64,000 nucleotides of DNA from Balamuthia mandrillaris (lineage: Eukaryota; Discosea; Longamoebia; Balamuthiidae), in NCBI GenBank assembly GCA_031835245.1, contig JAVKOQ010000249.1:1-64000 (forward strand), given 5' to 3'. Position 1 is the first letter of the stretch. Each line of letters opens with the position of its first letter. The position numbers and the translations under genes are program-made. Below are positions 55,045 through 64,000 of the stretch, in pieces. The notes beneath the pieces were generated by a model. It was not told the origin of the DNA and made no database searches. It saw only the letters and a program-made list of their open reading frames with translations.

Positions 55045-56535
55045 GTACATTGTTTAAAACCAAGAAGAGAACAAACATTCTTTCTTCCTTTGTTTTAAAC
55101 GAGGAAGAGAAGAAGAACGAGAAGGAAGGAGAAAAACAAAAAATACTAACCCCAATGTACCTCGTGACAGCGCCGTTGTGGGTGGTGATGAGCGCTTTTC
55201 GGACGGTCTTAACGCCCTCTCCCACCCAGTTGATGAACACGAATTTGGGGTAGGGTCGTCCGTCAATGGTGTCGACCACCCTCAGGAGGCCGTAGAAGAT
55301 CTGGTCCGGTTTGAGGTGAGCTTTGAGCTCCTCGAGGCCGCCGCTGCCTTGTCCCACTACCACCAAGTTGTTGCTTTCACCCTCATATCCGAACAGAGCC
55401 CTTGGTTTTAAACACAAGGGACAAACGTTAAAAACAAAAGCCGAGCAACAGAAGAGAACACAACAAAGAAAAAAAAAGAGAGAAGATAAACTTACCAGTC
55501 CGTTTCATCGGAGTCACTACGAACGGCGTTGATGGCATCTTTGTTGTCAGGCACGTTCAACTGCAGCTCGGTCTTCTTGGTAGGGGTCTTGCTAGCGGCA
55601 GGCGATGCTGTTTGGATTTTGGCTGGGCTGTTAACTCTCTGCTTGCTCGCCGTATCCAACACGCGACTTTTATTGCAAAGTTGAGAAAGATGGCAAGCGG
55701 GACGAGAGAAGAGGGAAGGGAGAGGGGAGAAGAAAAACCAACCTGGCGGAGCCGCTGGCGTCTTGTACTTTTTCCATGACGACAGTCTCGTCGAGTTCAG
55801 CCTCTCCCTCAGCCACTACTTGCACGTGGGCTTGGCCCATGAAGGCATCAACGCCACCTTTGTGAGTGGTGGTCTTTGCCTTCTGCATGAACTTTACCTT
55901 GTCTCCGATCCAATGGATGTACACAAACTTGACCTATCGTACGATGACAACAACAAATACATTTTAAACATCATGAAAGAAACAAAACAAACAACAACAA
56001 CAACAACAAAGAAAGGAGAAGAGAAGAAAGCCGATGATGAACAACACCAACAAAACAGACAAACGCAAAGAAAGAAAAGAGCAGAAACGAAAAAAAAAAC
56101 GCACACACACACAACACAAAGCAAACAAGCAAAAGCAAAAGCAAAAAGACGAAGACGTACGGTGGGGTGGTCGTCAATGATGTCAATAACCCTGAGAAGG
56201 CAGTAGTTGATGGCATCAGGTTGGAGGGCAGCTTTCAGCTCTGGAAAGCCGCCTTCGCCGGAGGCCACGTGCACGATGGTGTTCGAACCGGAATTGTTGC
56301 CCTTATAGCCAAACACAGCCCTTTCAACGAGGAACAACAAAAGAAAAATAAACAGAAAACAACGAGAGAGAAGAAAAAGGTGAGACAAAGTGAAAAAGAA
56401 AAAAAAAAACAAAAACAGTGACAATTTTTTTGAACAGGAAGAGAGCTCAAACCAGTTTGTTTCAGAAGAGTCGCTTCTTACTTTGGCGAGCTCGGCGTTG
56501 ACTTGATCTCGGTCTTCAAACAAGAGTTTCGACAT
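54840..56535 (-). CDS. Tandem ADF-H (coactosin-like) actin-binding protein
   Basis: Six exons: 56535-56453, 56320-56161, 55933-55743, 55666-55496, 55400-55151, 54986-54840, 333 aa. Two ADF-H domains in tandem with matching exon breaks. Domain 1: VRSDSSETNW-AVFGYKG, LKAALQPDAINYCLLRVID, FVYIHWIGDKVKFMQKAK, THKGGVDAFMG. Domain 2: VRSDSDETDW-ALFGYEG, LKAHLKPDQIFYGLLRVVD, FVFINWVGEGVKTVRKAL, THNGAVTRYIG. The two ends share an ASGSAS motif. Coactosin binds F-actin and opposes capping. In both copies the W|A codon is split by an intron, so the repeat arose by exon-block duplication. Two domains would allow filament cross-linking, which is inference. Confidence 0.88.
55009..55040. repeat. (GA)n tract in coactosin-like gene intron 5
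   Basis: (CT)n on the sense strand, just upstream of the last acceptor. Confidence 0.95.
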
Positions 56536-56943
56536 GGTGGGCAGCAGCGCAGGCAAATAAAGTTGCTTGGTTCGATGAAGAAGAATTCAACCACACCAGC
56601 AGCAGCACCCCTTTTATTTTGTTGCTCACTTGTTGCCCGATCCAATCAAACCGATATCCACAATAACGACCAAAAACTGTCCAGATCCTGCTAAATATTT
56701 TCAGCAGGAAATCAGGACCCACCCCGACTGGATAAATCCCCCGCCTTACCGGTTCGCCTCCGTCTCTACAAGCAAAACGCTGAACGCAACCAATGGGGGA
56801 ATGCCACGAGTGTTAAAAGTTTTGCTCCTCTCTGGTGGTTATCTGTATTTTTGGTCAAGTGTCGCTTCGCTGCTGCTGCTGTGAAGGACTTGGAAGTGGT
56901 GCCAGTGGTCCTCGTTAGAGACGTGGAGCTGAACCTCAGGCGA
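56536..56943. promoter_or_regulatory. Divergent intergenic region between coactosin-like and acidic unknown genes
   Basis: 408 bp between start codons. A hairpin-like CCTGCT...AGCAGG lies at about 56685-56706. No defined element. Confidence 0.35.
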
Positions 56944-58100
56944 ATGGCCACTTCAGGTGCACAGCATGGCCCACGCTTTCGCAAAGCGGCCCCGTTGAAG
57001 GCCAAAGAAGAAGAGAAGGGAAGCTCAAAGGATAAGAAGAAAGCGGAGAAGAAGGAGCGGCTGGTCATCGCACGTCCTGCCCTTGCGGTGGCGACGGAGC
57101 ACAACAGGTCAACTCCCAGTCCCCTCGCTAGTGGACGAAAGATAGTAAACCGAAAAGAACCTGCGCGAAAGCACAGCAGAAACAACAAGGAAAGATCAGG
57201 AAAAGGGTCATCTGAAGAGGAGGACGATGACGAGGACGTAGAGAAAGATGAAGAAGAGGATGAAGATGACACAGAAGAAAGCGATAAAGGAGAGGACGAC
57301 TTCCTGGAAGAAACTAAACTAGAAGCAGGAGAGGAACTCGATGATCCCGATGAGGATAAAAAGGCCAGCAACGGAAAACGAGTTTCACCAGTGACACAAA
57401 AAGACAGTGAACAGCGCCGTGTTATCATAGCGAAACAAGAAGGCAAAGCGCGCTGGTCTCGTTCACGCTCCGCTCGTTCCAACCCAAGAGTTAAAAGGGA
57501 AGAACAAAGCGGAAGTACATCCTCTTCGCCCACTCCTTCCTCTTCTTCGTCAGGCTCGTCCCCGCGACTACCAACGGCTACTTCGAGCCCTTCCATTGCC
57601 GGAAGGTCGCCTTCCACCACTTCTAGAACTTCTTCTCGTAGAACAGCCTCTCCCAACACTAGTGAAGCAAGAAAAAACCGAAAAGGCCAGCGTTTTGTTT
57701 TCAACGAAAACGAAACAGGTTTGTTTGTCCTTTTTGCTCTTGTGCTTCCTCGCTCTTGCGCTGTTTGTGTTAGTTTTAGCTAAGGGTTGGCCTTTTTAAA
57801 AAAATAGAGGGAGGAAGCGCTCCACCTGCTTCTTCAGTGTCCACACAAGAACAGACCCCATCTGCGCCTTTAGCGGCGCGAAGACCGAAACGAGGAGAAG
57901 TCGTCGCCATCAAAGTTGGCAAAGACGATGGAGAAATTAAGGCAGAAGAAGAAAGGCAAGGAGCTGCAATCTCCTCTTCCTCCACTTCGCCCACCAAAAA
58001 GCTCAGTTGGTACAACGTTCGTCGAAGACGGAGCGAACATATCGCTTCCATCAACGTGGTCAAGGATGGTTTGGTCACAGCTACCATCGTTGGTGGGTGA
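56944..58100 (+). CDS. Low-complexity acidic/basic nuclear-type protein, unknown
   Basis: Not recognised. Exons 56944-57718 and 57808-58100, 355 aa. The frame is also open upstream to 56851 but without ATG. Lys/Arg-rich N-terminus, a Glu/Asp block at about 95-150, Ser/Pro/Thr-rich middle with several SP sites, then a short more regular C-terminus (KLSWYNVRRRRSEHI). Composition suggests a disordered, possibly nuclear protein. An overlapping 312-codon antisense frame exists but looks like its shadow. Confidence 0.55.
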
Positions 58101-58287
58101 TGAACCTTTTCACCTTTTCTTTTTTGTGTTCTTTCATTTTGTTTCTCATCTTGATGCAACACACCTTGTTTCTTTCTTGAGTGTATATTGTAACAAACTG
58201 CAACATCAAACAAAGATGAAGCTGAACCTTTTTTTTTTCCTATTCCTCTTCTTTCTTTCTTTCTTCCTCATTTCCAACTTGCTGCTC

Positions 58288-61089
58288 TCACTTCTTGGAA
58301 ACCTTCTTCAAACGAGACTTACCAAGAGAGGGATCACAAATGGAAGCCAACAACGCGGAACGTCCCTGCTGCGGCGCAGCAACAGGTGCCGCTTTACTGA
58401 TAGGCGGCGGCGGGGGTGGAGCACCAGCTGGGGGAGGTGGTGGAGGAGCACCGCCACCAGAAGAAGGAGAAGCTTTGTGGCCATTCACTCCATTTGCGCT
58501 TGGTTTGACAGTCAAAATGGCGGAGGAAGAGGCGTGCATCGGGGAGGCAGCAGAGGTGGAAGCGAGGGGAGAAGCGGCGGCTGTTTTTTGACGAGGCATA
58601 GTTTGGGAGGAGTAGGAGGTGATCACGGTGGAGCGACGTTTCTCCTTGGCAGCATCTCGTTTCAGCTTTTGGAGGCTGGTGGAGCGTCTTTGTTGGGCTC
58701 GTTTGGCTCTCAATGCGGCTTTCTTGCGATTTTCTGGGTTGAGAGGATCGTTTGGATTCAACGAAGTGTATAACGAGGAGGATGTCGATGAAGAAGAGAT
58801 GGCAGCTTGTGAGGGAGAGGGTTTGGAGTTGTTGGCATTGCTCTTGGTGCTTTTTCTTGGCTGGATTTGAAACTCTGTGTCTGGAGTTTCTTCGACAATG
58901 GGCGTGCGGTCTGCCAATGCTCGTTGTTCCTGCTCTCTTTGCTTTCTCTTTGCAATGCCAGCCGCTATGATCTCCTTCACCTGCTCTCGTGATTTCTTCA
59001 AGAAGGACTTAACCTTGCGGTCCAAGGTCTCATATTCTGCCAACTATTAGAGTATGGTTGAAGAAACATTCAGTTGAAGTCAGGGATGCAGGGAGCAGCA
59101 AACCAAAAGAAAAGGAGGGCTGAAGGAATAACGTACTTCGTAATCTTTAAGCTCTGGAAGTTTTACTTTTGCGAAGAGAGGGAATTCAAGCAACTTCAGG
59201 AGGGACAAGGGTTTTTCTGAAGGCGAGAAGATGGCACGTAAAATCTAATACAGGACAAGTCGATGTTAGAGAGAGGGAGAGGGAGAGAGAGGAGAGAGAG
59301 AGAGAGAGAGAGAGGAGAGAGCAAAGTGTTCAAACCTCATAAATATCCTTGGGAACAACATCAGCAAATTCTTCGATTGAAGACGAGCTCTTGGTAAAGC
59401 CCAGCACCATCTGGAACAGCACATGTCCAAAGCAAATGACCTCCGGTGATGACTGAGAGGAACAATTATTAAACATGATACAAAAGTTAAGCTCTCTTGG
59501 CTCTGAGAACAAAACGTACGTCTTCAGTAAAATGTTTCAGGTAAAGAGGGCTCATTCCCAATAAGGAGTTTTCTATATCTGTGATGCTATTATCAAGTGG
59601 GATGGATAGGTTGGAATGGTACCAAAAATAAATAAATAAATAAATAAAAAATTGGAGTGTTTGGATTACTTACCAACAGTTTCCTTCATAAATTATAACG
59701 TTTGAAGAGTGCAAATGGGGGAAAGGAATCCGCAAAGACTTCAGAAAGATTAAAGCCTAGCAATGGAAAAGGGTTATCATGAAATAGAGACCTGCCAGCA
59801 GTATCGTGAGCATAACTCATACCTCTAAAATCTGCCTTCCATACTTTGCAATGGATGCCTTATCCAGTGGCGAGATGTGTTTCTTGCTGTTATACTTGTG
59901 AGCAAAGTCCCACTTTGGATTTGCCTAAAAAACAAGCCCAATCATAAGTTAGCCCGCACACAGGGCAAAACAAAAAAGAAATGGAGCTGAAACCTTATGA
60001 ATCACGTCTCGAAGTGAACCTTTGTTGGAAAAATCGCGAATCATAATAGCAGTATTTTTGTCCACCAGAAAATCGGCGTTGTAAACTGGCAATAAATAGG
60101 GGTGCTAATGACCAGCAGAAGAGAAAGAAAAACAAGAAAAGACAAAAGAAGAAAAAGCAAAATACACGCATTGGTTAGGTGAGAAAGATCGAAAAAAACG
60201 GCAAAACAAGAAAGTAACGAGTGCGCACCTTGCAAGTTTTGATAACATGCCGAAAGAGCTTTCTTCCAAGCTCAGAACGAATGATGCAATCCTCTGAAGT
60301 TATCTTAGAGCACATTAAGTCAGCCAAAAGGATCCGAAGAAACACACAACAGAACAGAGAGATCAATAAAACAAAAAGAAATGATAAACAGCAACCAGAA
60401 CAGGAAGAAGAAACGGAAGAAGAACAGAAGAAAGGGAGAGTAACAAACCAAAGTCATAAGAGCATCAGGTAAGCCAGAGGAACGGACAGTGAACCAGCAC
60501 TTTACTGGAGGTGCTCTTCGTCCTGCAAATAATATCAAAAAAAAACAGGAGTGGGTCAGTCTAAGGACTCGATTACGTTGGTGCATAAGTGCGTCATACC
60601 TATTTGACCTAAAGAACCTCCGTACTCGATGCTTTTATCTCGAAGATAAAACTGGGCAGTCAACGTTCCAGACTCTTAGAAGATGGAGATCATTTAAAAT
60701 GAGAGGAAGAGGAAAAAAAAAAAAACGAAGAGAGGACGAGAGAGAGGGAGAGGGAAAAGAGAGGGAGAGAGAGAGAGGGAGAGAGAGAAATGAACACGAA
60801 CAGAGGGCAGAACAACAGACAAAAGAGACAGAGAAGAAAAGCAACAGACCATCAACTCGATCTATTTTCCTTGCACAAGCATCACAAACTCGCTGAGGCT
60901 CCTTGTAGCCATAAACCTCCGGCAGAGTACGCGGATTATTGCAACACGGATTGCAATAAACGTGTCCACAGTACTTGCACTGATGCTATTTTAAAAGAAA
61001 GTAAGTAAGAAAGGAAGAGAGGGAAATACATCAAGTTTAACAATGAGAAAAAAAGAGTTTAAGTGATTTAAAAAAACACTGTTTGCAGC

Positions 61090-61123
<34 letters not shown>

Positions 61124-61236
61124 CGTACTTTACGGACAGTAAAAGAGAAAGGGGTTTTACAGGCTTGGCATGCATCTGCAATAGTATTAGGGACCCAACC
61201 AGGCCGACGCACGGCGTCCAGATCCAACTCGCTCAT
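58288..61236 (-). CDS. PXK-like pseudokinase with N-terminal FYVE and C-terminal WH2
   Basis: Twelve exons: 61236-61129, 60985-60850, 60674-60600, 60522-60449, 60303-60229, 60104-59994, 59924-59823, 59756-59674, 59586-59520, 59452-59336, 59244-59137, 59043-58288, 603 aa. FYVE finger about 13-78: WVPNTIADACQACKTPF, RKHQCKYCGHVYCNPCC, PQRVCDAC (eight Cys). The kinase-like part, about 100-352, tracks human PXK: HPYLLPVYNADF, IRDFSNKGSLRDVIHKA, KYGRQILEALIFLKSL, PHLHSSNVIIYEGNCC, TDIENSLLGMSPLY, CFGHVLFQMVLG. It lacks a Gly loop, the HRD aspartate (HLHSSN) and DFG (DIE). The tail has poly-Pro (APPPPPPAGAPPPPPP) and a WH2-like RSALLASI...RLKKV. Human PXK has a PX domain instead of FYVE; both bind PI3P, so endosomal targeting and actin binding are inferred. 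Confidence 0.87.
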
Positions 61237-61532
61237 GGCTTTTCTGCTTTCCTCTTCTCCGGTGGTTTGCGAACGAACAGGCAAGACAAGAAAGAAAAAG
61301 AAAAAGAAAAAAGCGGCGTGCGTGCGTGCGTGCGGGTAAAGCGCTTCCTCTCTCCTCTTTTCTGCACACTTTTCTGGCGGTGCGGTGGCGGTGGGCATTA
61401 TTATGATCCTATTACCCGAAATTGGGTAGAGTTGGCAAACGTTGGCCCTATCCACGCCACAAATGCTCAAACCGGAGCAAATATCGCACGAAGAAAATAG
61501 AACACACAAGAGGAGGAGGAGGGAAAAAACAA
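61237..61532. promoter_or_regulatory. Divergent intergenic region between PXK-like and ankyrin-like gene 2
   Basis: 296 bp between divergent ATGs; contains a short CGTG repeat (about 61316-61336). Shared promoter inferred. Confidence 0.4.
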
Positions 61533-62975
61533 ATGGAGCTGCCTGATGAATTGGTGTGCCGGATCTTGGACATGGTGGGCACGGGTTCGGTGGCAGTGGC
61601 GGCGAGGACGTGCAGGCAGTGGTACAGGTGCAGCTGCGCTACGAAGAGGAACGTCTTCATGGTGCGGGCGTTGTGCGGCCATATCTCTTTGTTTGTATGG
61701 GCGGTGGAGCAAGGCTTGCCCCGAGAGTCGGAAGCGTGCACGGTGGCGGCCAACGGCGGTCATTTGGAGGTACTTCAGTGGGCTCACCAGCAAGGATGGC
61801 CCTTGCCCAACAACACTTGCCGCACTGCTGCCAGGAACGGCCATTTTGACCTGGTGAAGTGGGCTAATGAGCATGGAGGATGCTCCTTGGACCGCGTTGT
61901 GTGCAGGAGTGCCGCTCAACACGGCAATCTGGAAATGCTCAAGTGGGTTTGGGAGAAGGGAGACACTTGGGACTTCGATATTTGCAGCAGCGCAGCCGCG
62001 AACGGACATTTGGAGGTGCTGCAATGGGCCAGAGCCAACGGCTGCACTTGGGACGAGTGGACCTGTAAGTGTGCCGCAGAATGCGGCCATCTGGAGGTGC
62101 TGAAATGGGCTCGTAGGAACGGCTGTCCCTGGAATGCTTCTGTTTGTTGCAACGCAGCCCGCAACGGCCATTTGGAGGTGCTGCAATGGGCACGTCGAGA
62201 GGGATGTCCCTGGGATAGGTGGACCTGCAGCTATGCGGCATGGAAGGAACACTGGGAGGTGCTGCGATGGGCTCACGAGCAAGGCTGTCCTTGGGATGAA
62301 CACACTTGCTACTACGCCGCCTTGACAGGCAATTTGGAACTGATGAGGTGGCTTCTAGAGGAGGGCTGCCCCTGGGACGAAAGGACCAGCGCGGATGCAG
62401 CTGCCAAGGACGATCCAACCATGCTGCGATGGGTCACCGAAAAAGGATGTCCTTGGAGTCCCGATACCTTTGCTTGGGCTGCTACGAGAGGACATTTACC
62501 AGAGATCCAACTGGCTTATCAGCTGGGCTATATATGGGACTCCAGAGTGATCGCCAACGCGGCATCAGGAGGCCATCTTGACGTCTTGAAGTGGGTGACG
62601 GAGAGAAGCGGCCCTTGGGATATTTGGTCCGTTCGTACTTGTACCAATGCTGCTGAAAACGGACATCTGGAAGTATTGCAGTGGGCAAGAGAGCAGGGCA
62701 GTCCTTGGCCCGAGAACCAGATGTGCGACATCGCTGCCTACAACGGGCATTTAGAAGTGCTAAAGTGGGTGAGGCAACAGGGTTGCCCTTGGAGCGAGCG
62801 GACTTGTGCCGATGCGGCCAAAAGGGGGCACTTGCATGTGCTCAAGTGGGCAAGAGAGAACGGGTGCCCCTGCGACTTTCAACAGGTCTGCAAGAAGGCA
62901 GAGAAGCACGGATACTCGGGCATCGTAGAGTGGATGCATGCCACCCACAAAGAGCGAGGAGCAAAGCAAAGCTGA
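61533..62975 (+). CDS. Ankyrin-like repeat protein with F-box-like N-terminus (paralog 2)
   Basis: Single exon, 480 aa. MELPDELVCRILDMVG and VAARTCRQWYRCS resemble an F-box. About sixteen repeats follow with the same consensus as paralog 1: GHLEVLQWARREGCPWD, GHLEVLKWARRNGCPWN, GNLELMRWLLEEGCPWDE. The C-terminus is short and basic. Single-exon structure contrasts with the twelve-exon gene next door. Probably an SCF-type adaptor or host-interaction protein; partner unknown. Confidence 0.83.
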   Translation: MELPDELVCRILDMVGTGSVAVAARTCRQWYRCSCATKRNVFMVRALCGHISLFVWAVEQGLPRESEACTVAANGGHLEVLQWAHQQGWPLPNNTCRTAARNGHFDLVKWANEHGGCSLDRVVCRSAAQHGNLEMLKWVWEKGDTWDFDICSSAAANGHLEVLQWARANGCTWDEWTCKCAAECGHLEVLKWARRNGCPWNASVCCNAARNGHLEVLQWARREGCPWDRWTCSYAAWKEHWEVLRWAHEQGCPWDEHTCYYAALTGNLELMRWLLEEGCPWDERTSADAAAKDDPTMLRWVTEKGCPWSPDTFAWAATRGHLPEIQLAYQLGYIWDSRVIANAASGGHLDVLKWVTERSGPWDIWSVRTCTNAAENGHLEVLQWAREQGSPWPENQMCDIAAYNGHLEVLKWVRQQGCPWSERTCADAAKRGHLHVLKWARENGCPCDFQQVCKKAEKHGYSGIVEWMHATHKERGAKQS

Positions 62976-63128
62976 TCCAAACGCAAGAAAAAAGAGAAGA
63001 AAAAGCAAAGAAAAAGAAAAGAGTGCTGTTATCCCTTATGGTCTTTGTGCTGCCTTAGTAGTTATCTCCTGTCTTTTCTGCTCTCCTCTCTCCTCTCCCT
63101 CATCAAAAGCTTGGACAAAAAAGAAAGA

Positions 63129-63767
63129 ATGCAACGCAGGGATGAGACGCGTAACGCGAGTGCCGAACATACCATCTTGCCTCCAACGATGCGGCCGGAT
63201 GGAAGCATGCGAAAGGCTGTGAGGATACGTGCAGGCTACACCCCGCCTGACGAGATCCCCAAATACGAATCACCAGCCAGAAGAAGAGCTAGACTGCAAC
63301 AAGAGCAGGAACAGCGAGAACAGAGACAACGAGAGGAGCCACGCATCTCCTCTCGTGCCCCCACCACAACCACCACTGCACAACGTACAACCACAAAGAG
63401 AGACGCTGACGAAGCAGCAGAGGAGAAGTTAGCATATCAACTGCAAAACTTGCGAGTGTCTCCACGACCCACAAACAAGTCTTCAACCACAACGTCAACA
63501 GCGAAGCGCGCAACAACCAAGCGACCCACAACACAAAGGCAGAGCGAAAGTGCAACAACAAAAGCAACTACTGTCGAAGAGGACAAGAAGAAAGCCCGAG
63601 CACTGCAGAAGAAGCTCCGCCAAATAGCAGAACTGCAGCAGAAAGTAGGACAAGAGAGCGAGGAGGGGTTGACCCGTGAACAAAGGCAGAAGCTGCAACG
63701 CAAGGACGAGCTAGAACAACAGTTGAAGCAAGTAGAAGAGCGTCTGCAAACGCAAAGCGCGACGTAG
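63129..63767 (+). CDS. PYM1: PYM (partner of Y14-Mago) homolog
   Basis: Single exon, 212 aa, ATG 63129 (the longer frame to 63045 has no ATG). The N-terminal Mago-Y14 binding signature is clear: RPDGSMRKAVRIRAGYTPPDEIPKYES, compare animal RPDGTWRKxRRVKEGYVPQEEVPVYE. The conserved C-terminal helix is present: KKARALQKKLRQIAELQQKV followed by LQRKDELEQQLKQVEE. The middle is Thr/Arg-rich and disordered. PYM disassembles exon junction complexes on translated mRNA and binds 40S ribosomes, fitting this intron-rich genome. Confidence 0.85.
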   Translation: MQRRDETRNASAEHTILPPTMRPDGSMRKAVRIRAGYTPPDEIPKYESPARRRARLQQEQEQREQRQREEPRISSRAPTTTTTAQRTTTKRDADEAAEEKLAYQLQNLRVSPRPTNKSSTTTSTAKRATTKRPTTQRQSESATTKATTVEEDKKKARALQKKLRQIAELQQKVGQESEEGLTREQRQKLQRKDELEQQLKQVEERLQTQSAT

Positions 63768-63920
63768 CTCAACATGGCAACCACAAGTTTTCATTTCTTT
63801 GGCTTGTGTCACTTGATGTTATGCTGCGTGCGCTTCTCCCGCTTCTCCGAAGGAAGGAAACATAGAGTGAAAGGTGTTTTTTATAAAAAATAAATAAGGT
63901 CGTTTTGGTGGTAACGACAA

Positions 63921-64000
63921 AGAAGAAGAAGAAGAAGAAGAAGAAGAAGAAGAAAAAGAAGAAGATGAAGAAGAAGAAGAAGAAGAAGAACAAGAAGAAC
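63921..64000. repeat. (GAA)n trinucleotide tract at window end
   Basis: About 27 GAA-type units, running off the window; downstream of the PYM gene. Confidence 0.95.

Noticed and set aside
56766-57704. 312-codon open frame antisense to the acidic unknown gene
   Set aside because: Composition mirrors the Glu/Ser-rich sense frame, with no domain, no splice support and a frame that ends with the sense repeats; treated as a shadow.
1-64000. CRISPR arrays, rRNA genes, prophage or retroelement proteins
   Set aside because: None seen: repeats are simple microsatellites, no reverse transcriptase, integrase or capsid motifs and no rRNA-like stretches.

Overview
This is nuclear DNA from an intron-rich unicellular eukaryote, most probably a free-living amoebozoan amoeba of the Acanthamoeba/Balamuthia type. 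The call rests on gene content: a Roco-type LRR-GTPase, two RasGEFs, a SH3-RhoGAP, coactosin and hisactophilin/fascin-like actin proteins, an LRR-dual-specificity phosphatase, and two proteins built from GHLEVL.WAR..GCPWDE repeats of the kind common in amoebae and their giant viruses. Genes are packed at about 28 protein genes in 64 kb. They carry short GT-AG introns, mostly 55-330 nt, often stuffed with pyrimidine microsatellites on the sense strand. Species identity is an inference.
Layout. 1-9.5 kb: tail of a SirB1/transglutaminase-like gene (+), an LRR-Roc GTPase (-), a TARG1/OARD1-type macrodomain hydrolase (-) head-to-head with a SAP-WGR PARP (+), then two small unknown genes (-). 10-14.3 kb: two paralogous GNAT acetyltransferases in inverted orientation around a hisactophilin/fascin-like gene. 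14.5-20.9 kb: a FUSC/aromatic-acid-exporter-like membrane protein (-), tRNA-Phe(GAA) (-) and a type II membrane GT4 glycosyltransferase (+). 21-22 kb: intergenic DNA with a small TIR element. 22.1-29.3 kb: RasGEF-SAM-SAM-PB1 and LRR-phosphatase genes (+). 29.3-37.9 kb: WDR18/Ipi3 and a triple-BAH DNA cytosine-5 methyltransferase (-). 38.2-44.8 kb: thioredoxin-glutaredoxin fusion (+), SH3-RhoGAP (-), KCTD-type BTB protein (+), ankyrin-like repeat protein (-). 45-54.3 kb: a second RasGEF (-), F-box/WD40 protein (+), Rab5-like GTPase (-). 54.8-63.8 kb: double coactosin protein (-), acidic unknown protein (+), PXK-like FYVE pseudokinase with WH2 (-), second ankyrin-like repeat protein (+), PYM homolog (+).
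Functional themes. Writer and eraser of ADP-ribosylation share one divergent promoter. Small-GTPase and actin control is heavily represented (Roco, two RasGEFs, RhoGAP, Rab5, coactosin, hisactophilin-like, a WH2 protein), fitting a motile phagocytic cell. Housekeeping genes (WDR18, PYM, tRNA-Phe) lie between them. Head-to-head neighbours with short gaps are frequent, so bidirectional promoters are likely. One convergent pair has stop codons only 3 nt apart.
Exon boundaries were placed by hand from GT-AG signals, frame continuity and family similarity. For every multi-exon model except where stated, the exon lengths sum to an uninterrupted frame. No transcript data or database search was available.
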